From Gentiana macrophylla (taxonomy: Eukaryota > Streptophyta > Magnoliopsida > Gentianales > Gentianaceae), in NCBI GenBank assembly GCA_026214975.1, contig CM047805.1, positions 194,618,601 through 194,682,600 on the forward strand: 64,000 bases of DNA. Direction: 5' to 3'. The notes beneath the pieces are model-generated. The model worked only from the letters and a program-made list of their open reading frames with translations. It made no database searches and had not been told where the DNA came from. Positions 35,569 to 47,405 of this stretch are shown here, piece by piece. A program made the translations under genes and the position numbers. Each line of letters starts with the position of its first letter. The stretch's first letter is position 1.

Positions 35569-37670
35569 AGGAGACATGCCAGATAGAGCTTTCGAGTTCA
35601 CCATAGAATTGATTCCTGGAGCAAGACCAGTTTCTAAAGCTCCTTATAGGATGGCACCAGTTGAGTTAAAGAATTTGAAAGAGTAGCTTACGGATTTGTT
35701 GAAGAAGAAGATCATCCAGGCGAGTACTTCTCCGTGGGGAGCTCTAGTGTTGTTTGTGAAGAAGAAAGACAGGAGCATGAGGATGTGTATAGCCTATAGA
35801 GAGTTGAACAATCTCACTATTAAGAATAAGTATCCACTCCCGAGGATAGACGACTTGTTTAATCAATTACAAGGGAAGAAGGTATTCTCTGAGATTGATT
35901 TAAGGTCGGACTGTCACCAGTTGAAGGTTAAGGAATCAAATATTCCTAAGACAGCATTCAACACTATATATGGGCATTACAAATTCAGAGTTATGCCATT
36001 TGGTCTCACAAATGTATCTTCGGCATTTATGGATCTTATGCAACGAGTCTCTATGCCATATCTGGATCAGTTTGTTATAGTGTTCATCGATGACATTCTG
36101 ATTTACTCTATGGATGAGGAAGAATATGTGAAGCACTTGAGGATTGTTCTTCAAATGTTGAGAGGGGAGAAGTTGTTTTGCAAGTTCAGTAAATGCGAGT
36201 TCTTGTTAGACCAAGTGAGTTTCTTGGGTCATGTCATCTCAGGTGAAGGAATTAAAGTGGATCCAGCTAAGATTGAAGCGGTAGTTAGGTTACCTAGACC
36301 TACTAAAGTGTCAGTGATTCGGAGTTTCTTAGGTTTTGCAGGCTACTATCGGTGTTTTGTACAGGATTTCTCAAGAATAGCAGCGCCACTTACAAGTCTC
36401 ACTCGAAAAGGAGTAAAGTATGAATGGACTAAGGAGTGTGAAGAAGCTTTTTAAATTCTTAAGAAGAGATTAACCATAGCACCAATATTGACTCTTCCGG
36501 AAGTGTTTGACAATTATGATATTTACACTGATGCTTCGGGTCAAGGTCTTGGTTGTGTGTTATCTCAGAATGGAAAGGTCATAGAATATGTGTCATGGCA
36601 GTTGAAGATTCATGAGAAGAATTATCTGACGCATGATCTTGAGTTAGCAGCAGTTGTCTTTGCGTTGAAGACCTGAAGACATTACTTGTATGGAGTCAAG
36701 GCTCGTATTTTCACTGACCATCATAGCCTTAAGTACTTCTTTAAGCAGCATCAGTTGAATATGATACAAAAGCGTTGGTTGGAGTATGTTAGGGACTACG
36801 ACCTTGATATTCAATATCATCCAGGAAAGGCGAATGTTGTAGTAAGCAGGAGACCAGTGAGTTCGCTTATCAACGTTCCGGATGTTGTTGATCAGTTGGA
36901 GAGCTTGACCATTCAGGATATCGGTCCACAGGAAAAAGGTTGGTTGTTTTGCACCGTTGATCGCCAGTTCAGAGTTGGTTGTTGAGATTCAGAGGAAGCA
37001 AGATGAAGATCCGGTTATGGTTGACTACAAGAGAGTTGCCAGGACGAAGCCAGCCATTGCTATGAGTTAGATGCAGACGGTAACCTTTGGTATCAAAATA
37101 GGTTGTGTGTTCCTTAGGTGGACAACTTATGGAGTATATTTATGGATGAAGCCCATAAAGTTGCGTTTGCAGTTCATCCTGGAGCAAACAAGATGTACAA
37201 AGAGCTGAAGCAATATTACTTGTGGCCATTGATGAAAATTGAGATAGCAGAGTTTGTGGCCAGATGTGATCCATGCCAGCGAGTGAAGGCTGAGGATAGA
37301 AGACCAGCAGGATTGTTAAAGCCTTTAAAGATTCCCGAATGGAAGTGGGAGAAGATCACTATGGATTTTGTCTGTGGTTTACCCAAGACTAGAACATGTT
37401 TTGATAAGATTTGGGTAATAGTCGATCGGTTGACTAAGTCTGCGCATTTCTTGCCAGTGAATGAGAAAATGACATTGAAGAAGTTAGCTACACTTTATCT
37501 GCACAATATTGTGAAGCTTCATGGAGTCCCAGTTTCAATTGTGTCTGACCGGGACAGCAGGTTCATCAGCAGATTTTGGAAGAGTTTACAGAAGCAACTT
37601 GGTATGAAGTTGATTCTAAGTATGGCATTTCATCCTCAGACAGATGGTCAGTCAGAGGGAACCATCCAGA
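35569..37670 (+). pseudogene. Ty3/gypsy chromovirus-type RT, RNase H and integrase
   Basis: Continuation of the pol gene that starts at 17848. The RT has RYMVPFGLTN-type and [10 protein letters not shown] motifs (active site at about 36083-36094). RNase H has [18 protein letters not shown] and FTDHHSLKYFFKQHQLN. Integrase has a His/Cys zinc region (HKVAFAVHPG ... CDPCQ) and a D,D35E core (MDFVCGLP, VSDRDSRF, HPQTDGQSE). Stops at 36452 and 36674 look like CAA-to-TAA and TGG-to-TGA changes, and frames shift near 36960 and 37070-37115. The gene stops abruptly just after the last catalytic Glu, at the edge of block B. Lineage looks Tekay/Del-like, not certain. Confidence 0.87.
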
Positions 37671-38107
37671 TGTGTTTGGTTTTGGATCTTTTCCTAACTA
37701 TTATCAAGGTAAGGGGGTGTTCAACCGTTTTAATTATGTTTTTGTTGATGCTTTATTTTCTTTTCTTTTTTTTTTTGGTTGATATGGATTTTGTTATATA
37801 ATATATATAGGTACCTTATAGTTACTGTAGGTTGCTGCCGAATGAGAACAAAAATAAAAATTAAAGCATTATGTATTGATTGCTTTAGTTCCTATGCTGA
37901 TGCTAACAAAAGTAAAATAGAAGAAAAGAAATGGAAAAAAAATGACACAATGATGCAAAGACAATACTATTGTTACAGAGATAGTTTTGTACTGCTGCTG
38001 CGTACTATTCTTTTTTTAGGAATAGAAAAAAACAGAAGAGAAAAAAAAAAAGATGCAAAGATAATATTATATTTTTTTTATCATTTAAAAAAATGTAATA
38101 ATATATA

Positions 38108-38347
38108 GGGGGAGTGGTAATGAAGGACAAAAAAAAGTTGAAAAATAGGATTAAGGACAGTGGAAAAAAAATCATGTGTTAAAGGACAATTCCACTGTTT
38201 GTTACTCAAAATACACTGTTGGTTGCATTGTCTTTACAGTGGAATCCACTATTCCACTGTTTGGTTTGTCCTTTTCACCCAATAAAAAATTTCACTGTCC
38301 TTTTTACACATTTCCACTCTTATTTTGTCCTTTTTAACAATAAATCC
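38108..38347. mobile_element. Mutator-like MITE, 240 bp
   Basis: It is flanked by the 9-bp direct repeat TAATATATA (38099-38107 and 38348-38356), the target-duplication length of Mutator-like elements. Ends are imperfect inverted repeats (GGGGGAGTGGTAATGAAGGACA against GGATTTATTGTTAAAAAGGACA). The motifs aaggacagtgg and ccactgtcctt recur inside. It is absent from block A at the equivalent place. No coding sequence. Confidence 0.8.
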
Positions 38348-38356
38348 TAATATATA

Positions 38357-41075
38357 TTGAGTAGCCTAATAAGGTATTGTTTTGTATTTTTATGTATCAT
38401 AATTGATACAATGTGGTATGTATGTCTTTTGAGACATTAATTGGAATGTGGTAAAGTCTAACTTCCGACTTCAGGTGCCTTAGCATCAATCGCCAGAACA
38501 GAGACCCTCTGCGGGGAGAAGGTGGTAGCCCAGAAGACGGTTGTTTAGACCTTGTGGGGTCATTGGTTTAGTAGTCATTGATGCCTTTTACAACGTGCTA
38601 GGTAGTTAATATAGATTGTGTAGGACTAGATGTCCTTAAGAAGCCTTTTTAAGTGGAATGATTTTAGGTGGTTAGATTAACTACGTAATAAACATATGTG
38701 ATGAGTCTAAAAGCTAAAACGTAGTAATTCTTGGTGAGGCACATTTATGATTCACAGCATGGAATCATTTCTCATAGGTAACGGACATTATTCGTGTTTT
38801 GGGAAATGTTCCACATGGAACCATCAGTGCCATATGACGTGCTGAATATGTCCCGGTGCATACCCATCATTCGGGCATTGTGTCCTTGATTTACAATGTA
38901 ACATAGATAATTGCTCGTGATGGTGCTAACAGACCTAGCTGAGGGAGTGTATTTTAATGCAACATATGTGGTAGATGTGTAGATCAATATGTGTTACCAG
39001 TCTTCCACCACTTAGTGAGTACAAAATATACTTACCCCCTTTCCTTAGTATACCCCACGCTGAGAAGATTGGCAGGTATATGAGTTTGGCTAAGATGATA
39101 GTCAAGATATAGACGTTTGAGCTTGGAGTTCGAGCTGAATTTTATTTTACTTTTCATTGTTTCAATAATACCTTGGAATTGTAAACGTATAACGTTTGAG
39201 ATGCCACTAGAGTTTCAGCTTCCCGTTTTAACTTTTTTTATTTGGGATTGTAATAGTTTAAACAACATTTAATTCCGTTGTTTCTTTTGAGGATATTCTT
39301 AGACTTGATTTGAAACTTTGATCGATCTGTTTTGTTTGTCGTTTGACATTCCCGAGTTGTTCTTTTAAGTCTTCCACTTTGCAATTAGTATTAATTCATG
39401 ATGACGTAGGTTTACGTATATATACTTCTATGATTTATTAAAGAAAAAAATATATGTGTGCCGGGCGTTCTTTCCGGATAAGGACTCGGTGTCCGAAACG
39501 GGTTGTCACAGGCCATGTTTTATCGTTTTTGCAGAGTCTTGTTGTGTTGCTTGTCTTTGTTGATGTTGAATGGCTTATTTGGTACCCCATCATGTTATAT
39601 CCCGATCATAGCTCCTCTTTGTAGTGATATATTTTTTGGTGTGGCTATTTTGTGTTAGTAGCAGTTGTTTTCTGCATTTCTGTGATGGTGGTGCCTGCCA
39701 TAGGCCTTTATGGTGCCGTCCACCTTCCCCCGCCGCTCGCCACTTTTACACATATAGTTACCAGTACTCTATGTTCATTTGCGGCCCCTACCACCATGCT
39801 TAGTGACGTTTGGCACCCTTGAGTACATGTTTATGCATTGCCTATGTCTAGATGTTGCTTCTGCCACCTTGCCTTGTGGTCCGCCGCATTGGTGTAAGAC
39901 TTGCAATAGTTGTTTGGACTCGTTTTGATAACCTTTACGTTTTCAACCACTTGTTTACCCCCTCAGTATTTTCCATTAGCAATGGCATTAGCGCTTATTT
40001 TTGTATCGAAAACCCCTTAATTTTTTATTTTCTTCGATCAAGTCCTAATTTGAGAAAAATAAATAGTTTATTGCATTTCATTCATGTAATTGAATATGTA
40101 ATGGGTAATTTAGATATGTTTAACTAATGTGAACCGTTAGTACATTTTAACCCTGAACCTCATTATGTGACACGAACATTTAGTGCACATATAATCTTGA
40201 TCTTTTGAGAACATAAATTTTTTATATGCAATCGTGCAAGCATGCTTCTCAAAGTAGAACTTAGGATGTAGATCCTTTCGAGGCGAAATATATAGCTGTT
40301 TTGAGTCAAATATAGGGATGATGGTCAAATGATTTTCTTTGACTCGACCACAGCCAAATGACATTCCCGTACATATTTTCCACAGATCCCACCCGAATCC
40401 AGTTGTTCGCTTATTAACTCATTATAATCCAACCATTTACCTTAATTTTGATATACATTTCCTTGATGTCCCTCCATCACTTACCAGCAAGAAAAGTGCG
40501 AAGACAAGTGATCGGCTTTTTCTAAGTGTCCAATCTTACTAGCAGTGTCGGGTCAATTGTAGCCTGGAATTGGTGAGACAATGTCGTATCCCATAAGGAT
40601 GCCGGTTAAATACCAAAATCATTTTCATTTTTGGTTTTGGCAACATAGACTAAAAAGGAAGACTTTATACATAAAGTGAGCAATGACGTCACTCCATCAC
40701 TTACCACCTAATTTCCACCAAAAGAAAAAATAAAATAAGTAAAATCTAAGGCTAGCCAAGACAATGGGCGTAGTGATAGAGTAGTTCTTATGGCATTGTG
40801 TTAATTTAATGGTGAAAACAACTAATCTACTAATCAAGCCCTTAAAACCAGTACCCCTCTACAACTATGCTTACCTACAAGCCTACTTAGCAGACAGACA
40901 CCGCGTCACCCGTTTGATTTCAACTATCAAACAAGAAGAATAAACATGATGAAGCTCTATGGTTGCGAAGACAAGCTACAAACCCCGTGTAAGAAACCGA
41001 GTTCCATTTAAGGTTGGTTTTAACTATCGGTCTCCTCACTTTTTTCTCACACACAGTCTCCTCTCGGACTCCACT

Positions 41076-41109
<34 letters not shown>

Positions 41110-44074
41110 AAGTGTTAGGTAGCTACTCTAACACAAACAAGCAACAAACATACGCAAGGAAAATAAAATTCACAAATGTAAGCAATTGATTTAACCATCC
41201 ATACAAACCAAAAGAACCAGAATATCACAAATCACATTTCTTGGGTTAAATATCTACATCTTCATCTTCACCTTCTCCAAATGGATTTCACACCACCCAA
41301 GAAGATGAAGAATCTAAATATTAATCTGACTAAAACTAACATAAATAAAGATGAATTTAAAGGCAATAAGCTAAATATTACCCACGAAAATCCATCTACA
41401 TTGACTTCATCTTTTTTATTTAAGATTCACCATACACCATTGATGAAAAAAAGAAGCTCGAAGAAAGAACACCATGAATTCATATTATCTAGCTATTACA
41501 ATCCGTCAATTACATTATTTTTGTGTTAAAGTGACATCCCCCAAGGTCTCTAATGGTGCCTTCTAAGTGTTTGGGTGAAGGGGGGATGGTTCTTGAAGCT
41601 GAAAATGGTGTTTTTATAGTGAAACCCACGTTCATGATAAAATTTCCAAGTTGCCCTTGATTTTTTGCTAATTCTGGCCCCCGCTAAATCAAACTGGAAC
41701 CCGCCAACTGCTACAGGTGCTCGCCATCTGCTACTGACATGTTCAGTAAATCAGCCTTAAATTCATGTATCGACCTCTGATTCGGGTGATTAAAAATGAT
41801 TCAGATATCTCTTTTAAAGCTCTACAACTCTCAAGAACATGTCTAGTCCAGATTCAGCAGCTAAAGTGGGCCAAAAGTCTCCTAAAGTCAGTCTCCGGTT
41901 GCATTTCCTAGGATAAATAGATAGTTGAACTCCAGAGCTTCGTGGGTGCGCTTCACACCAAAGAAACACGTCTTATCAATATGAAAAGCATCAATCCCAA
42001 AGCTTGTTTGATTTAACATCCTGCAATGACATGTGAAAAATACCAAGTGTAAACCTGCTAAATAAAGATTGGTCCTAATGACCCAAAAATACTATTGAAA
42101 TTACTTTATTTATTACTACTTACTACTTATTGTATCAAAATGAAAATTATGCAAATCTATGTCCGAAGAATGCAAAATTACTATTTAAAGCATGGGAAAA
42201 GAGGATAAAAATATAGTGAAATACATCATAAAATTGACTTACATCACAACTCCCCACTAACTTTTAATCGTCCTCGATCATGAAAGCGAGAAAAAATAAA
42301 TGTATGTCTATAAAATTATGTAAATTTTATGGATTATGGCTAAAAGGCGCACTCATTTGATATCCACACTATGCACCCACTCCTCACTTGAAAAACACAT
42401 TGTCCCCAATAGGAAGTAAGAGGTAAAAAAAGTAGGGTGGTATCAAGGGAGGGTGATCACTCCCCACTTAGTTCTTAATCATCTCCGTGCAAAAAGGAGC
42501 GATCAAAATGACTTAGAACAAGAAATATACTCAAACAAATAGAAGATGCAATAGATAGAGTAAATGACGCAACGTGTAACGAAACAAGTAACTACAAATT
42601 AATCTATAAGTAGTTGTGTTGCAAGGTGTGTGTGTATAGTCTATCAGAAATGTTATCCTAGCATATTAGTTGTAATCATTCGAGAAAAATAGATTATATC
42701 AAATCACAGGCTTTAGAGTAATATCTATCTGCACTAATCGGGGCATTACGAGTCAAAAATATATCTGCTAGGACTTTTAAGCTTGTAACGTTAGGATTTG
42801 GTATTGTCTAAGTGAAGGGTAAAAAGGGAATATCAAAGAGAACAATGAAAGATAGCAAGTTCGTACACCTTCACTTCCAAGAATTTTGAATTGTCATCTC
42901 TAACTGTTTCACATAATTGTCAAAGATGTCTCCTCAACAATAAAATAATAGACAAAAAATACAACTCCAATTTCCCAAACCTTAGTTACTTCAAATTTTA
43001 TGCACTTGACTTCAACATGACTTTCTTTAGCTCTCCACTTATTTTGTGTATATTTATTCAAACATTTCTTTCCTTTTCTTTTTTTCACACCAAAAGGACC
43101 TGCGTACTTGGTATAATTTCAAGCTCTTGCTTCGTGCCAAATATATCACCAAACTCTTAACTCTATTCAAATGTTGTCACCACAATCCTTACATAGGAAC
43201 CTACCAATATTGCGGGACATCAAGGAAATTTAGACCAAAATCAGGCTAAGGGTTGCATTATAACGAGTTTATACATGAATGGCTAGTTTCGAGTGGGGTC
43301 TCACCACTCTACAATGACTGGGATGGGGATCGGTGGAAAATATGTGCAGGAAGGCCATTTGGCAATTTTTCGAGTCAAATAAACGGATATGACCTTTATC
43401 CCAAAATTCTACTCAAAACACCATTACACACCAAAGTACTTGTTAACAAAATATCAAGACTATACGTGCGCAAAGTGTCAAGTGGTCACAACTAAATATT
43501 AGACTAAAATGCAATTAAATATTACTACAAACATTACTAATTTTGAATACTATTAACATCTATAAATGTCAAGTATATGCCTTAGTCTAAATAACTTTTA
43601 TCAAGCAACTTGATGGACGAAAATAAGCAAGAACTATGTATGTAAACAAAATCATCTATTTGCAAGTAATAGTTAATTTTTTTCTTTTTGAATAGCACAT
43701 AGCTCCCAAGACTATCAATGTTCCACTTATACTTAAAGAGAGACTTCATGCAAGTTGAAATACAATAAATTTCTCGAGTGAGAGAAAGCGAAAAAACCAT
43801 TCCGAGGTGATTTTAGTGAGATGAAGAAAAAAATTGCACATCTTTTGCTTAAAAGCTTCAAGAACTTGACAATTATATACTAATTCATTCACTTGAAAAT
43901 TAAAATCTAGCTAAACATTTTAAGTTTAGAGTCCGTAGCTCGACTTTCTACCCAAAACAGAGTTAAGGATAGTTATTTTAACGGGCAAAAATTGATGTTA
44001 TTAGAACATGAAAATTACCTCATAGACAAGGCAAACATCGCAGTTGGGAACAACTTCCCACAAAGAATAAAGAA
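38357..44074. other. block B core, minus-strand retroelement remains
   Basis: Equivalent of 5183-11009. It repeats the inverted-repeat arms (about 40160-40460 and 43200-43480), the GT microsatellite (41078-41108), the TATA-like site (about 41608-41615, minus) and the polypurine tract/LTR start (about 42235-42260, minus). It has a short extra piece near 41905-41925. No gene seen. Confidence 0.6.
41078..41108. repeat. (GT)n microsatellite
   Basis: Pure GT tract, the counterpart of the mixed GT/GC tract at 7942-7977. Confidence 0.9.
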
Positions 44075-44503
44075 TAAGTGAAAAAAAAGGTGAATTTTTT
44101 TTGTTAGAGTGCTTATAAGCTTGTTCCATACATTCTTCCATGGACCTGGGGAGTCTGCTGTTTAGCTTGGCATATAATCGACCGTCCCGTAGTCCTGCCA
44201 CGAAAGAGGTGATTAGGAGATGTTCCTCCGCATTCTGGACCTGCCTTGACTCTTCATTAAACCTTTTCAGATATTGTAAGACGGATACCTCCTTCTTCTG
44301 TTTGATAGTGAGAAGATATATGGCATTATTTTGGAATGGCTTGGCAATGACAAAGGCTTGCAGAAACTTCTTTGCCAGTGTTTGAAATTAGAGATTGAGT
44401 TCGGGGGCAATTTCCTGAACCACTCCCGGGCCCTGCCCGTGAGTAGAGCTGGAAAGGCCTTGCACTTCATCTCTTCCGGCACACAGTCAAGGTTCATGTG
44501 TGT
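44075..44503 (-). pseudogene. Tat-like gag, block B, 3' part
   Basis: The minus strand carries NLDCVPEEMKCKAFPALLTG and LNSRLPRSMEECMEQAYKHS. The gag is split at 44503 by the Athila element and resumes at 54996 after the TGTGT target duplication. Confidence 0.78.
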
Positions 44504-46115
44504 TGATGACGGTCAAATTATACCCGTAAAAGTCATCAAAATTAGCCTTAAATCGGGATTAATAATATATATTTTATGATAAATCACCTTTTTATATTTA
44601 TTATTTGATATTATGTGATTAATAAAATAAAATTTGGTATTTATCCATTTTCATTTTATTTATCCTTTTATATTATATAATTTGGTATTCATCCGTTTTT
44701 ATTTAAATATGATTTATTTTGGGATAAATATTTATATTGTAGATTAAGATAATTTTTGGAGGATAAATATAGATGGAAGAATTAAATCTCAAGATAAATC
44801 CAAGATGCATTGAAGATAAATATCGGATAAGCATAAGCAGAGGAGTAAAGCATGACAAAAGCCGGCAAACCAATCAAAGAGTGGCGCCAACTTCCACACG
44901 CATTTAGGGGGGGCGCACCTTATTATTTTTGAGATCTGCCGGGATTTATCTCTTATTTGTTTTGATATTTTGAAGTATATCTCTTAATTAGGTTGAACCC
45001 CTATAAATAGAGGCATATACCACACGCCTTACACACCATAGAAATACTCAAGAATACAATTCACAACAATTTTTTTATTTTCAATATATGTTTTCTTTAT
45101 TTTATGTTCTTTCATTACGGAGTCATTAGAGCCTCCGGTTAGAGATCGTATCGAGGAGTGGGAATCACGCTCGTCTTCGAGGGTAATGTCTACTCAATTA
45201 TGCAATCTTTATTCGTAGATCTAATTTATTTCGTTATGGAGTAGTCGTTTTGTGTATTGATTTCAGTTATGTAGTTAATTAATTTACTGAACCCATGTTT
45301 ATGTAGATCGAGACGTAAAACGCGTTTCACGAGCAAATCTGGTTCGGATCTGAAGCTTGTTGGCGGCGAGCCTATGTCTCACTGGTAGCAAGATCTGTGA
45401 TGTTCTTGATTTGTCTGTGAACGGCTTCGACTACGTCAGGTTCTCCGCTTTGTAATTCAAACGTGTAATTAAACTTGATCAACTTAATTATTTGTCATCG
45501 TAATTTAACATGAGACCCAAAAAGTGATTGTTACTTAGGACAGAGATTGAATCGGTGTCTAAGGAGTTTGCCTAACTATAGGAATGTTACTTAGATGAGG
45601 TTACGGTTTATACCGGCATCCCTAGTTTCGTAATTGTGTCAGAAGTTATATGAGATGGAGACTAAAAATGTGAAGTCACGTAATGGAGACACTATGATCT
45701 AGATGGCCTAACCGAGCTAGATCTATTTTAGGGATGACTCCGTGAAGCGTAATAATTAATCTTAAATGTCTTGTTTTGTCTCGTCGTCAATCTACATAGC
45801 ATGGGGGAGTAATTACTACTAGCGTTATCAAGACCGTTTGTCAATTATTTATAAAACCTATAAAAATAAGTGTCTTAGTGTCGTTGTGTCTTTTGTTGGT
45901 TTTGTTTTTCTACTGTGTCGGTTTTTATTTCTACATTATCCGTTGGTCGTAGACCGCTTTTAATTTACTTTTGGTCTGTTAAGTTATATTTCGTTTAAGC
46001 CGAGTCTCTGTGGGATCGACCTCGACTCTATCTAACTATACTACGATTGAACCTAGTTCTCTTGCTAGTGTGTTATTTAGGTATCGAGTATTTTTATTAC
46101 TTGGACCGTGCATCA
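44504..46115 (+). repeat. Athila 5' LTR (1612 bp)
   Basis: From TGATGACGG to GTGCATCA. A TATA-like TATAAATAGAGG at about 45002 marks the likely promoter. It matches 53393-54995 closely, and differences cluster at CAG/CTG sites. Confidence 0.93.
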
Positions 46116-46121
46116 AGTTTT

Positions 46122-46139
46122 TGGCGCCGTTGCCGGGGA
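46122..46139 (+). other. tRNA-Asp primer-binding site
   Basis: TGGCGCCGTTGCCGGGGA is complementary to the 3' end of plant tRNA-Asp over all 18 bases. It lies 6 bases after the LTR. Confidence 0.92.
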
Positions 46140-46295
46140 CTCGTGTCATTAAATCAAATATAGCTTATTTTATTAAAAGTAAATTCGTAAATATTGTGAA
46201 TAGAGTCTGTTTTAGTTTCGTTTTTATTATTTAGTCTAGTTAAAGGCCTAGCCTTTAAGTTTTTAATTGTTTTATTGTTTTTTGTTATTTTATAG

Positions 46296-47405
46296 TACGC
46301 TACTCGGAAATCGAAGGAACCGCTTGAGCCATATAATCCTGAAATAGAGAAATTTGCAAGGCGAAATATAAAGTTAGCTAGAGAACTGGCTAAGCAAGGA
46401 GAAGAGGATCCAAATCTTGAGGAAAGCGAGCACGAATTGGAAGGGGCACATACAACCGATCATTCTGAGCATTCAGAATCTGAAACAGAAATGGAAGGCA
46501 TTCCGGTCAATCCGAACCAGGTACTCAATCCTGAAGTTATTAATAATGCCAATAATGTCAATAATGTTAATAATGGAAACCAAGCCCTAGCTCAAGGAGC
46601 GAGGCGCACTTTACAGAGTTATGCAACACCTACTATTGAACAATTCATTCCCGCTATCGTAGCACCGCAAGACCCTGTGGAAGTCTATCACCCTAGGCCT
46701 AATGTAATTCAAATGGTGACCAACTATTCCACTTTTCATGGAATCCAAAATGAGGATCCTGGTGTTCACGTGACAAATTTCTTGGAAATCGTTAGCACTG
46801 TGAATCCAGAATTAATCCTGGAGGGTAACATTCGTCTTAAGCTTTTCCCTTTCACTTTGAAAGATAAAGCTAAGCAATGGCTTCTCTCTCTAGTGGCTGG
46901 ATCTATCACTACTTGGGAACAATTGTTGCAAAATTCATGAATAAGTATTTTCCTTTAGGAAAAACCTTTAAGTTACGCCAAGACATTTTAGGATTTAAGC
47001 AACAACCTGGGGAGAGTTTTGATCAAGCTTGGGAGCGTTTTAAGGAAGTTATGAGAAAGTGTCTTCATCATGATATCTCTCTTTGGCTTTTAATGCAAAC
47101 CTTTTACCATGGATTGAGAGAGACTGAGAAAATTAGAGTAGACGCCTCAAGCAATGGAGCGTTTGTTCTTTTATCTCCTAAGGAGGCACAAGGAAAGATG
47201 GAGCAAATAGCGATGAATAGTCAATGGGGAGGCAATGACATAGCCTCTTTGTGAAGATGGCACGACATATTTGAGGATAGTGCATCTATCAAAATCTTAG
47301 AACAACTATCTGTTATCAACAATAAGGTAGATGGAATGCAAGAGAGGATGGCAAGAGTAGAGAAAGGGACTGGAATCGAAGTAATTCCTCAAAATGAGAA
47401 TCTTT
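46296..47405 (+). pseudogene. Athila gag
   Basis: The capsid region reads YSTFHGIQNEDPGVHVTNFL, KLFPFTLKDKAKQWLLSL and, after a frame change near 46930, QQPGESFDQAWERFKEVMRK, the standard Retrotrans_gag pattern. The first recognisable residues follow a TAG at 46293-46295 preceded by a T-rich tract (a splice-acceptor-like look), and no in-frame ATG starts the conserved N-terminus. A stop at 47252 and another break near 47405 interrupt the link to protease. Function would be RNA packaging in virus-like particles. Confidence 0.85.

Noticed and set aside
17848..37670. Endogenous pararetrovirus instead of a gypsy element
   Set aside because: A D,D35E integrase follows RT/RNase H in the same gene, which pararetroviruses lack; no movement protein is seen.
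40920..41111. Histidine/threonine-repeat ORF
   Set aside because: Direct translation of the GT microsatellite.
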